DNA from: an uncultured Erysipelotrichaceae bacterium
GTDB lineage: Bacteria > Bacillota_I > Bacilli_A > Erysipelotrichales > Erysipelotrichaceae
Length of the DNA stretch: 37,658 nucleotides
Direction: 5' to 3'
NCBI GenBank assembly: GCA_944326795.1
Contig: CALVFJ010000015.1
Location: 1-37,658 of the forward strand
In this document: in pieces, positions 1 to 7,284 of the stretch
How the letters are laid out: each line of letters opens with the position of its first letter
Position numbering within the stretch: the stretch's first letter is position 1
Notes under the pieces: model-generated
What the model saw: only the letters and a program-made list of their open reading frames with translations
Database searches by the model: none
What the model was told of the DNA's origin: nothing
Position numbers and translations under genes: made by a program

Positions 1-70
1 ACATTTATGAAATATCATGTTTTTTTGTTATTTTTGTTTCTATGTGATTTTAAGAACTTTCCTATTAGAT

Positions 71-100
71 AAAAAAAAGACATGTATATCCATACATGCC
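71..100 (-). terminator. Rho-independent terminator of the cydDC-ygbA operon
   Basis: On the minus strand a 9-bp stem (arms at 92-100 and 79-87, one G-U pair, 4-nt loop) is followed by eight T residues (71-78). It starts directly after the stop codon of the last small membrane protein gene. Confidence 0.85.
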
Positions 101-334
101 TTAATCTTTTTTAGGTTTAGGATGCTCGGGATTCATCCACGCCGAATAACTATTAAATCGCACAAATAAATAAATGCCTACCGCCATTATCATCAAAGAA
201 ATAAATAACTGTAAGCCAATATCAGCTAAATTTTCCAGATGAAGATCAAAGCCAAAGATCTTGATCAGCCCTACCGGGATACCAAGCAAAAACAGATATG
301 TCCATTTATTGCTGACGATCAACCATTTTTTCAT
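101..334 (-). CDS. Small two-helix membrane protein, unknown function
   Basis: A 77-residue protein of no family I recognise. Two hydrophobic stretches are visible, about residues 9-25 and 41-58, separated by a short polar linker. The tail is charged and proline/lysine-rich. I chose the ATG at 334 because AGGAG at 345-349 lies 10 nt upstream. A GTG at 343 would sit almost on top of that site. It is the last gene of the run that starts with the CydD-like transporter, about 70 nt after the DUF454 gene, and is followed at once by a terminator. Its job is unknown; position suggests a membrane accessory of that operon. Reality of the gene is supported by start, ribosome site and terminator rather than by homology. 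Confidence 0.65.
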   Translation of the reverse strand: MKKWLIVSNKWTYLFLLGIPVGLIKIFGFDLHLENLADIGLQLFISLMIMAVGIYLFVRFNSYSAWMNPEHPKPKKD

Positions 335-403
335 ATCTTTCACGCTCCTAGCCTCAGCCTCTATTTATATATTATCATCATAGCTTGCAGAAAACAACGC
401 TGC

Positions 404-775
404 CTACTCTTCAGGATTGGTCTTGATGCCAAAAGCAAAGTATAAGACATGAAAGATCCACACGATCATCAGGACCATCTGCCCAACGAACACCTTGTGC
501 ATCATGACAAAGCCAATAGCCATCAAAAGCGTAACCATGGTCATGATCTTGATCTTAGCCTTTTTGCTCATGCCCTGTCCTTGCACATAAGAAGCTAGAT
601 TATCCTTATACAAAGCCGTACCAACGAACCAATCATGAACTTTTCGTGAGCTGCGTGCAAAGCCATATAAAGCTAGCAGCAAGAACGGAAATGCAGGGAT
701 CAAAGGCAAAATAGCCCCCACGACCCCTAAGCCTAGTCCCACAAATCCTAATATCAAATAAAATGCTTTTTTCAT
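404..775 (-). CDS. DUF454 (YbaN-like) inner membrane protein
   Basis: A 123-residue membrane protein with the hallmarks of the DUF454/YbaN family: an N-terminal glycine-rich helix, the loop LPLIPAFPFLLLALYGFARSS, and paired C-terminal helices. Length matches the family (about 120 residues). The biochemical function of this family is not established. Four nt separate its start from the stop of the YgbA-like gene, and AAAGGAT lies just ahead of the ATG, so the two are very probably co-transcribed. In other bacteria DUF454 genes often sit near respiratory or haem-related genes, which agrees with the CydDC neighbours, but that association is from memory and does not give a mechanism. Confidence 0.85.
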   Translation of the reverse strand: MKKAFYLILGFVGLGLGVVGAILPLIPAFPFLLLALYGFARSSRKVHDWFVGTALYKDNLASYVQGQGMSKKAKIKIMTMVTLLMAIGFVMMHKVFVGQMVLMIVWIFHVLYFAFGIKTNPEE

Positions 776-778
776 TTT

Positions 779-1066
779 TTATCCTTTCATCATATGTTTG
801 ATGACCAAAATCGGATGATAAAAGACCAACCGTGGTCCACTATATCTCATTACCTTTTTGATCTGCTGACGATAATGCTCATGATAACAATGGATCTTAC
901 AGCGTGAACAAAAGGTCTTCTTAGCCATCAGCGGGCATTTATCGACTCTTTGGTTAACATAAGCCAATAACTTCTTCGCATCGATATCATCATGCTTTTT
1001 GGCATATATCTTGACCATCAAAGCAACCACCGCTTTTTCCTTTGCTCTTTTCTGCGCAATATCCAT
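779..1066 (-). CDS. ygbA: YgbA-like nitrosative-stress-associated protein (PF11756 family)
   Basis: A 95-residue cytosolic protein that closely follows Escherichia coli YgbA. It has an N-terminal REK-type helix, a middle segment RVDKCPLMAKKTFCSRCKIHCY, and the C-terminal block VMRYSGPRLVFYHP. Four conserved cysteines (CP, C-x2-C, HC) look like metal ligands. In E. coli ygbA belongs to the NsrR regulon and is induced by nitric oxide; its biochemistry is unclear. Here it begins 2 nt after the CydC-like stop codon, with GGAAGGA about 11 nt upstream of the ATG. Translation is therefore probably coupled to the transporter genes. Pairing with CydDC, which is linked to nitric oxide tolerance in enterobacteria, supports a nitrosative or redox-stress role for the operon. 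That link is inferred. Confidence 0.85.
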   Translation of the reverse strand: MDIAQKRAKEKAVVALMVKIYAKKHDDIDAKKLLAYVNQRVDKCPLMAKKTFCSRCKIHCYHEHYRQQIKKVMRYSGPRLVFYHPILVIKHMMKG

Positions 1067-1068
1067 AC

Positions 1069-2703
1069 CTAGCTGATCCTTCCCGCATCGATCTTAATGA
1101 TCTTATCACAGCTTTTTAAGGTAGATTCACGATGACTTACCATGATGATGGTCTTATCTTTGACCTTACGCAAAGCATTTAAGATCAACGCTTCATTCAA
1201 GCTATCAAGATTACTGGTCGGCTCATCCAACAAAAGCAGTTGGCCATCATGCAAGAAAGCTCGTGCTAAATTAAGCCGTTGCTTTTCACCTGAGCTCAAG
1301 CTTGCCCCTAGCTCAGCAACCATTGTCTCATAACCTTTAGGCAAGCTCATGATAAAGTCATGGATATTAGCTTTTTTACAAGCTACGATCAGTTCTTCAT
1401 CCGTAGCATCAAGCTTAGCGATCTTCAGGTTATTTTTTATCGTGTCATGGAACAAATGGGTGTCTTGGGTCACATAGCTTTCCATCTTCCGCAGATCACA
1501 CGTATTGATCTTAGCAATATCTTTTTCCCCGATCTGAATGCTGCCTTTATCCACTTGCCAAAAACGCATCAACAGCTTTAGCAACGTAGATTTACCGCTG
1601 CCGCTCTTTCCTACGATACCTAGGATCTGGCGTGGCTCAACGTTTAATGACAATTCTTTAAGGATCGTTTCATCCTTATAGCTAAAGCTTATATCTTGGA
1701 CCTCGATGGCCCCAAAAACACTTGCATCTGCATTGATAACATCGTTTATCAGCGGTTTTTCTTCTAGGATATCTAAGATGCGATTCCCTGCCGCAATGGT
1801 ATTTTGCAAGCCGCTACCAAGATTTGCCAAAGCAATAAACGGACCAAAGGAAGCAAACAAAGCCAACACTGCAAGCAACCAAGCCTCAAAGCTGATAATG
1901 CCATGACCAAATAAATAACCACCATAGAAAAGCATGATCATATCCGCTGCTAAGACCACTAAATTAGTTATGGAAACATTAAAAGCCATTACCTTTTTCA
2001 AGCTATTTTCTTGATGATCCAGCTTATTTGTAAGATCTTGCAGCATATTTAGCCTTTTCTGACCTGCATCATATTGAATGATCTCCTTGATGCCGCGCAA
2101 GCTTTCTAACACAAAGCTGCTTAGATCACCGCTTAAATTACGAAATAACAAGCTTTTATCCTTGCTCAAGCGATTCATCAATAACGGGATAACGATACCT
2201 ACCACTGCATACGCCACAAGCGCCACGATACCCAGTCCAAGATGATAATGAGCGATAAAGGCAAACATCACCATTGCAAATAACGATGCGATCACGATGG
2301 GAGAAATGGTATGGGCATAAAACACTTCCAACAGTTCGATATCGCTGGTTATGATGCTGATCATATCACCCGCATCTTTGCCTTCCAGTTTGGCTGGCGC
2401 CAATTTGCGCAGCGCCCCAAAAACTTTATCTCTGATCAAAGCTAAGAGTTTAAAAGCAATATAATGATTGCTCGCCTGTTCGCCATACCTAAACACCGAA
2501 CGCAAAACGGCCAAGCTCAGCATGATGAACGCTAATGGCCAAAACGCTATTTTTCCTAATATGCCATAACCAGCCAAGATCGTGATAAAGCTAGCAGCAA
2601 GATGACCTGCCAACCCTAAAAGGATCGCTATGACCATATTGATCATCAACGGTTTGATCATCACGATCAGCTTTAACATTACTTTGCTACTGCTACGCTT
2701 CAT
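1069..2703 (-). CDS. cydC: CydC-like ABC transporter, fused permease and ATPase
   Basis: A half-transporter of 544 residues: an N-terminal six-helix type-1 ABC exporter domain, then a nucleotide-binding domain. Visible motifs are Walker A GKSGSGKST, signature LSSGEKQR (a variant of LSGGQ) and Walker B LLLLDEPTSN followed by a conserved switch histidine (SHRES). The transmembrane part carries CydC-type blocks such as the LAPAKLEGKDAGDM segment. CydDC heterodimers are exporters of thiols (cysteine, glutathione) or handle haem during cytochrome assembly. An open frame extends to 2763, but the ATG at 2703 has GGAGG at 2716-2720 and leaves an 11-nt overlap with the preceding gene, so I use that start. 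No cydAB oxidase genes lie in the window, so the substrate and the exact CydC assignment remain moderate. Confidence 0.8.
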   Translation of the reverse strand: MKRSSSKVMLKLIVMIKPLMINMVIAILLGLAGHLAASFITILAGYGILGKIAFWPLAFIMLSLAVLRSVFRYGEQASNHYIAFKLLALIRDKVFGALRKLAPAKLEGKDAGDMISIITSDIELLEVFYAHTISPIVIASLFAMVMFAFIAHYHLGLGIVALVAYAVVGIVIPLLMNRLSKDKSLLFRNLSGDLSSFVLESLRGIKEIIQYDAGQKRLNMLQDLTNKLDHQENSLKKVMAFNVSITNLVVLAADMIMLFYGGYLFGHGIISFEAWLLAVLALFASFGPFIALANLGSGLQNTIAAGNRILDILEEKPLINDVINADASVFGAIEVQDISFSYKDETILKELSLNVEPRQILGIVGKSGSGKSTLLKLLMRFWQVDKGSIQIGEKDIAKINTCDLRKMESYVTQDTHLFHDTIKNNLKIAKLDATDEELIVACKKANIHDFIMSLPKGYETMVAELGASLSSGEKQRLNLARAFLHDGQLLLLDEPTSNLDSLNEALILNALRKVKDKTIIMVSHRESTLKSCDKIIKIDAGRIS

Positions 2704-4420
2704 CTTCTTCACCATCCTCCAAAGCTTTTTGCGCTTCCCATAATTTTTTATAACAGCCATCATGTGCTAATAGCTCTTGATGACTACCTTGCTCAACTAT
2801 CTTGCCCTGTTCCATCACGACGATATGATCGCTAGCCACTACATTAGCTAAACGATGTGAGATCATGATGACCATCTTTATCTTCGCTAATTGATAGATA
2901 TTCTTGATGATCAGCTCTTCACTTTCCACATCAATGTTGGAAGTTGCCTCATCAAAGATGTAAATGTCACTGTCAGCTAACAAGGCCCTAGCTAGAGCTA
3001 ATCTTTGCTGTTGACCGCCAGAAAGATTGCTACCTTTTTCATTTAGCTTGGTATCTAAGCCATCCATCTGTCTTAAAAAAGCCGCTAATTTAACTTTTTC
3101 TAACGCCTCCCACATCATCTTGTCATCAATAGCGATATTGCCCAGTTGCAAATTATCTCGTACGCTACCTTTAAAGATATAGCTTTGATGCGAAAGATAA
3201 GTAACATGCGCATAAAAATCATTATCAGCTATTTCCTTTAATAAGCGACCATTAATGATCATATCTCCTTGAGGATCGATCAATTGCTTGGTCAATAGGG
3301 CTGCCAACGTCGATTTTCCACTGCCGCTTTCGCCAACGATTGCGCTAAGCTCTCCGCTTTTAAATGTTACATTGATCTCATCCAACACCTTCTTCTCCCC
3401 ATCATAGCTATAACTAACATCTTGCAAACAATAATCACCTAATTCAAAGTTCAGGCCGCCTTTTGCTGGATCAGGAGCCGCCAAGATCTTGAAGATCTTA
3501 TCGCTTGCTGCCATGCCATTCATCGCAATATGGAAAAAGCTGCCTAAGGTACGCATCGGCAGAAAAAAGTCTGCTGCCAGCAAGATGACCAGGATACCTT
3601 GCATAAGCGTCAAGCTTCCATCTTGCAGATGTGCTATCGCAATCAGCATGCCCAAAGCTGCTCCGCCATAAGCCACCAGATCCATGATCGATATTGAATT
3701 TAGCTGCATGATCAAGACCTTCATCGTGATCTTTCTAAATTTTTCAGCTTCTTTATTCATCAGCTGATGCCGATATTCATCCGCTTGATAGATCTTTAAG
3801 GTCGTTAATCCTTGTAAATTTTCTAAAAAGGTATCGCCCATCGTCGTATATTGATCCCAATAACGACTAAGTAATTTTTTTGCCCATCTTTGAACCAATA
3901 CGATCGAAACAGGAATCAACCATACCCCTATCAGCAATACCAGACCAATCGTCCAATCAAAAAACGAAAAGACCACAAACAAAGTAATCGGTGCCAAGAT
4001 CGCATAAAAAAACTGTGGCAGATAAGCACCAAAATATGTTTCTAACTGCTCAACGCCCTCGTTGGTAACCTGAACGACCTGCGCGGTACTAAGGATTTTT
4101 TCATAACGTCCTTGCAAATGCAAAAGTTTTTGATAGATCTTTTTTCTAAGCTTATCCTTTACCTGCTTGCTGCTAAGATATGCCATACGATTAGCTCCAT
4201 AAAGCAAGATCATCCTGCTTAAGATGCAGCCAACGCACACCACGAGCACCTGCAACAATAATTCATGACTGAATGTTCCTGCTATCATCTGAGCCAACAA
4301 TAAAGCAATGTTATACATCATCACGATATTCACAACTAGTCCTAGCCATTGAAACCCAATGTTCAAAACAATATATTTCTTAGTTTCCGGCACTAAACCG
4401 ATAAGTTCTTTTTTGATCAT
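2693..4420 (-). CDS. cydD: CydD-like ABC transporter, fused permease and ATPase
   Basis: A 575-residue partner half-transporter. Residues 15-300 hold six transmembrane helices with the CydD-type block GVEQLETYFGAYLPQ (122-136). Residues 325-575 form the ATPase, with Walker A GESGSGKS at 363-370, signature LSGGQQQR, Walker B IYIFDEATSN and an SHR switch histidine. The signature is canonical here, unlike the variant in the CydC-like partner, so the dimer is probably asymmetric as in other heterodimeric exporters. The ATG at 4420 has GGGAGG a few bases upstream. It is the first gene of a likely five-gene operon (cydD-cydC-ygbA-DUF454-small membrane protein). Its promoter region holds a strong sigma-A site and three repeated inverted motifs, described separately. 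Confidence 0.85.
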   Translation of the reverse strand: MIKKELIGLVPETKKYIVLNIGFQWLGLVVNIVMMYNIALLLAQMIAGTFSHELLLQVLVVCVGCILSRMILLYGANRMAYLSSKQVKDKLRKKIYQKLLHLQGRYEKILSTAQVVQVTNEGVEQLETYFGAYLPQFFYAILAPITLFVVFSFFDWTIGLVLLIGVWLIPVSIVLVQRWAKKLLSRYWDQYTTMGDTFLENLQGLTTLKIYQADEYRHQLMNKEAEKFRKITMKVLIMQLNSISIMDLVAYGGAALGMLIAIAHLQDGSLTLMQGILVILLAADFFLPMRTLGSFFHIAMNGMAASDKIFKILAAPDPAKGGLNFELGDYCLQDVSYSYDGEKKVLDEINVTFKSGELSAIVGESGSGKSTLAALLTKQLIDPQGDMIINGRLLKEIADNDFYAHVTYLSHQSYIFKGSVRDNLQLGNIAIDDKMMWEALEKVKLAAFLRQMDGLDTKLNEKGSNLSGGQQQRLALARALLADSDIYIFDEATSNIDVESEELIIKNIYQLAKIKMVIMISHRLANVVASDHIVVMEQGKIVEQGSHQELLAHDGCYKKLWEAQKALEDGEEDEA

Positions 4421-4430
4421 CTTTCCTCCC

Positions 4431-4446
4431 GTTAGCCATAACTAAC
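4431..4446. promoter_or_regulatory. Inverted motif GTTAG-N6-CTAAC, copy 1 (leader of cydDC operon)
   Basis: A 16-bp inverted repeat with perfect 5-bp arms lies just upstream of the cydD ribosome binding site. The same arms and spacing occur at 4473-4488 and, with one change, at 4511-4526. It is a candidate operator; the regulator is unknown. Confidence 0.55.
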
Positions 4447-4458
4447 TCATTTTCCTTT

Positions 4459-4485
4459 AAAAAAGCAGCCACGTTAGTAGCTGCT
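4459..4485 (-). terminator. Terminator-like hairpin between GNAT gene and cydD
   Basis: On the minus strand a 6-bp stem (AGCAGC at 4480-4485 with GCTGCT at 4464-4469) with a 10-nt loop is followed by a T run. It can terminate the acetyltransferase transcript. It also lies downstream of the predicted cydD start point near 4489, so cydD mRNA must read through it. That makes it either a weak terminator or an attenuator. Confidence 0.6.
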
Positions 4486-4488
4486 AAC
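4473..4488. promoter_or_regulatory. Inverted motif GTTAG-N6-CTAAC, copy 2 (over the cydD start point)
   Basis: A 16-bp near-palindrome with perfect 5-bp arms, centred just downstream of the predicted -10 element. It overlaps one arm of the terminator-like hairpin, so DNA binding and RNA folding could both be involved. Start-to-start distance to copy 1 is 42 bp and to copy 3 is 38 bp, about four helical turns each. Confidence 0.6.
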
Positions 4489-4495
4489 AGTAGAT

Positions 4496-4524
4496 ATTGT
4501 ATCAAAAGCGGTTAGTCTTGTCAA
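4496..4524 (-). promoter_or_regulatory. Sigma-A promoter of the cydDC operon
   Basis: Minus-strand -35 TTGACA at 4519-4524 and -10 TACAAT at 4496-4501 are separated by exactly 17 bp, a near-consensus vegetative promoter. The -35 box begins 3 nt after the acetyltransferase stop codon. A third copy of the inverted motif (4511-4526, GTTAG-N6-CAAAC) overlaps the -35, so repression by occlusion is plausible. Confidence 0.8.
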
Positions 4525-4526
4525 AC

Positions 4527-5441
4527 CTATGCAAATTCATTTAAATATAACGGTTTTGCTGATAAAGCGAAGGCTTCTTCTACGCTAGTTACACTGCTAC
4601 GATATAAACGATTAAATAATTCATAATCATTGATCCTGGCCATCGTAAAACCATATCGATAAGGTTTAACGCCTTTAAAGATCGCATTTAGATTCTCAGC
4701 ATCGCTAACATGCAAGCGTACGATATCCCTTTGCTGCAAAGCGATCGTCAACAGTTTCAGCAAAGCCTTGCTGTTCATATATATACATTCTTCCACATTT
4801 ACCTTGATGCCTTCATTGATCAAGGTAACATAACCTTGGATATTATGATTTTCATCATAGTAAGCACAGATCCTACCACCTTGCGCCTTGATCTCTTGGA
4901 TATAACGGCGAAAATCGTCAAAATTTCTTACATAAAAGCCATTAAAGCGTTTAACAAAGCTACAGTATACCTTAAACATTTCATTAACGCTTGGATTGAA
5001 CAAACAACCGCTAACGCTATACTTATCAAAGTTTTCCTTGGTAAATTCATACACCTGACGATAATAGATCATCTTAAAGCCAAATTGCTCATATAGCGCG
5101 GGATTATACGCTTGGATAAAAGTAACCAGTTCGGTATGCTCACAGCTATCTAAGCATACATCCATCAGCTTATGCATATACCCGCGATTTTGAAACTTTG
5201 GCAAAGTAGCAACGCCCAAGATCATCGATGCCCTTAATACCCTACCATTAAGCATGACATCATGCGGTATCTTATGCAAACAGCTTACCGGTTTATCATC
5301 GATCTCATATACCCAGCATTCATTAGGTTTAAACATCTTTTGAAAAAAGAAATCAGTATAGCGCATATCTTCCTGGGTAAAACAAATGCGCCAGATATCC
5401 TTGATTCCCTTAACCATATCTTTTGTTGGTCTGATAATCAC
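4527..5441 (-). CDS. GNAT N-acetyltransferase, Eis-like
   Basis: A 304-residue acetyltransferase with an N-terminal GNAT fold. The acetyl-CoA site is visible as GVATLPKFQNRGYMHKLM, a variant of the Q/R-x-x-G-x-G/A loop, and is followed by a YEQFGF segment typical of strand beta-5. The C-terminal half is probably the second GNAT-like or sterol-carrier-like domain seen in Eis-type proteins, though I cannot separate them by eye. Substrate unknown; relatives acetylate amines on drugs or proteins. The start is GTG at 5441 with GAGGTG 6 nt upstream, placed inside the stop region of the DUF2156 gene. This suggests coupling as the last gene of the rapZ-yvcK-whiA-DUF2156 run. Confidence 0.8.
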   Translation of the reverse strand: MIIRPTKDMVKGIKDIWRICFTQEDMRYTDFFFQKMFKPNECWVYEIDDKPVSCLHKIPHDVMLNGRVLRASMILGVATLPKFQNRGYMHKLMDVCLDSCEHTELVTFIQAYNPALYEQFGFKMIYYRQVYEFTKENFDKYSVSGCLFNPSVNEMFKVYCSFVKRFNGFYVRNFDDFRRYIQEIKAQGGRICAYYDENHNIQGYVTLINEGIKVNVEECIYMNSKALLKLLTIALQQRDIVRLHVSDAENLNAIFKGVKPYRYGFTMARINDYELFNRLYRSSVTSVEEAFALSAKPLYLNEFA

Positions 5442-5444
5442 TTA

Positions 5445-6350
5445 TTACACCTCGCTGATCTTATATTTCTTTATCAGATATAGCGGATTATACGCTTCCT
5501 TGGCATGACGCAAGTTCTCAATGCCAAGATCATCTTCCCGATTGACCAGTTCATAGTTAGCAAATTCATGAATGATCAGCTGCTGCAGCATGGCCTGATA
5601 CAAGCCACGATAACGATCATCAGCTTTTTCGATATTTTCCTGCCACATACGCTTTGACAAGTGACTGCCAATGGCAAAAGCCTTGATCTTGCCATCGATC
5701 CTGATCACGCCACCGCGATAGTCCAGCTCATCAACTAACTGTAAAACCCGCATCACGCCTTCGATCTCCGCCAATAAAAAATCTTCTTTATTTTCTTTGC
5801 CCCATTGCTGCAAAAAATGCTGACATTCCACAACATTATGCTTATCCAGCTTTTCATATTGCCAGCGACCATCATATAGCTTATAAAAAGCATTTAGATG
5901 ATTACGTTTTTTTTGCAGTTTCTTACCTTTGAAGAGCTTTAACATCTCATTGTCATAAACATAGTCAAAGCTTTCCCGCGCTTCATAAATTTCCACGTTT
6001 TTAAGCAGCTTTGCTGCCATGTCTTTTTGCTTTTCAACAAAACAGCTCATGACAAAACGCGTATCATAACGTTCAAAGATGCTTTTAGCTTTCATAAGTG
6101 CTTGCGCAAAATACTCATCTTTGCAAAGCGGCATATAGATAAACATTTCATTTTTATGTACGCCCAATAACAGCAAATAATTAGCTTCTTTATAATAAAA
6201 CAAAGGATACCATTTCATCCATAGTATCATATTAACAAGATTATGATTGCTTTCTTCATATTCTTGGATCTGTAAATAATCTTTGATCATCATAATGTTT
6301 GACATATCAATGATAGCAAAATCATTACTCAGACATTCTTCGATTGACAT
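5445..6350 (-). CDS. DUF2156 (phosphatidylglycerol lysyltransferase C-terminal-like) protein
   Basis: A soluble protein of 301 residues resembling the DUF2156 domain, the GNAT-like catalytic part of MprF and related aminoacyl transferases. Typical features are the repeated FY/YLLLLGVHKNEMFIYMP strand pattern, the KKLQKKRNHLNAF basic helix, and a C-terminal stretch with NREDDLGIENLRHAKEAYNP. There is no flippase-like membrane domain, so it is not a full MprF. The substrate is unknown. An open frame reaches 6455 inside whiA, but the ATG at 6350 has AAGGAG (6364-6369) upstream and begins 8 nt after the whiA stop, so I use it. It lies between whiA and an acetyltransferase, giving two adjacent GNAT-fold proteins. 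Confidence 0.8.
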   Translation of the reverse strand: MSIEECLSNDFAIIDMSNIMMIKDYLQIQEYEESNHNLVNMILWMKWYPLFYYKEANYLLLLGVHKNEMFIYMPLCKDEYFAQALMKAKSIFERYDTRFVMSCFVEKQKDMAAKLLKNVEIYEARESFDYVYDNEMLKLFKGKKLQKKRNHLNAFYKLYDGRWQYEKLDKHNVVECQHFLQQWGKENKEDFLLAEIEGVMRVLQLVDELDYRGGVIRIDGKIKAFAIGSHLSKRMWQENIEKADDRYRGLYQAMLQQLIIHEFANYELVNREDDLGIENLRHAKEAYNPLYLIKKYKISEV

Positions 6351-6357
6351 AAAACTT

Positions 6358-7284
6358 TTAATTCTCCTTATTGGCAAGCTGAGCAATCTTAACAAAGCGA
6401 TGCTTGATGCCCGACTTGCTGATTGGCATGCCATAAACCTTTTCATATTCCGCACAAAGCTCGTTCAAGCTCATTTCTGGATTAGCTAAACGCAGCTTGG
6501 CTACTTCTTGCAGTTTGCTGTCCAAACGCTCCAGATGCAAACCTAATTTATTGATATCTTCGATCTGCTGCTTAGCAGCCTTTTGGCTTTTTATCTCATT
6601 GGCAACCTCGCAGTTATCCAGCCGCGTCAAAGAATTGGTAAAATCCCGGCTGATTCGGATATCTTCAAACTTCAACAAAGAATCACTAGCACCGATACAC
6701 CTTAAAAAATCAGCGATCTTATCAGCCATCTTAACATAGACGACATAGTTATTACGACGCTTGATGACCTTGGCATTGATATAAAACCGTTCCATGGTCG
6801 CAGCGATAAATGCCGCCAATTGTTCATTATTAGCAGCTATTTCCAAATGATAATCGCTTTTTTTCGGTGTATTGCAGCTGCCCGTTGCCATGAAGGCCCC
6901 TGCTAGATATGATCTGGCACAGCATTCTTTCTGCACGATCTTCTTTAGCGGCCTTTCTAACAGGGCCCGGCTTGACCACAAACCAATATCTTCTAAAATT
7001 GCTGCCGCTTTATTCCTAACTTTTAGATGGTAGATGTTATTTTTTTTCAGATTCATCTTTTTGATGATCGAAAGATCGACATCAACTTCATAAAGTTCTT
7101 TGATCAGCTTATATATCCTTTTCGCCACCGTAGCATTTTCGGTCTTGATCGACAAAGCTAGGCCTTCATTAGAAATATTTAAAGTTGAGCACAGCTGGAT
7201 GATTGCTGAAAGCTGCGCCCTGATGCAACATTTATTTAATTCATTATTGGCAATTTCTTGCTTTATGTCGGTAGAAAACGACAT
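6358..7284 (-). CDS. whiA: DNA-binding protein WhiA
   Basis: A 308-residue WhiA protein. The N-terminal two-thirds is the LAGLIDADG-homing-endonuclease-like fold, with FMATGSCNTPKKSDYHLEI-type strands and AYLAGAF. The C-terminal helix-turn-helix is visible as MSLNELCAEY...ISKSGIKHRF (about residues 265-300). In Bacillota WhiA affects chromosome segregation, cell division and central metabolism; in Streptomyces it controls sporulation septation. It starts immediately after the yvcK stop, as in the conserved rapZ-yvcK-whiA operon. In B. subtilis the next gene is crh, which is absent here. Identification is firm; the regulated targets are not visible. Confidence 0.95.
   Translation of the reverse strand: MSFSTDIKQEIANNELNKCCIRAQLSAIIQLCSTLNISNEGLALSIKTENATVAKRIYKLIKELYEVDVDLSIIKKMNLKKNNIYHLKVRNKAAAILEDIGLWSSRALLERPLKKIVQKECCARSYLAGAFMATGSCNTPKKSDYHLEIAANNEQLAAFIAATMERFYINAKVIKRRNNYVVYVKMADKIADFLRCIGASDSLLKFEDIRISRDFTNSLTRLDNCEVANEIKSQKAAKQQIEDINKLGLHLERLDSKLQEVAKLRLANPEMSLNELCAEYEKVYGMPISKSGIKHRFVKIAQLANKEN

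Noticed and set aside
2704..2763. N-terminal extension of the CydC-like protein
   Set aside because: It overlaps the CydD-like gene by 71 nt and lacks its own ribosome site; the ATG at 2703 has GGAGG upstream.
4710..5096. 128-aa plus-strand open frame
   Set aside because: It is antisense to the acetyltransferase gene and has no start signals; its existence follows from the codon use of the real gene.
6351..6455. N-terminal extension of the DUF2156 protein
   Set aside because: It runs inside whiA and its sequence is unlike the family; the ATG at 6350 follows the whiA stop and a ribosome site.
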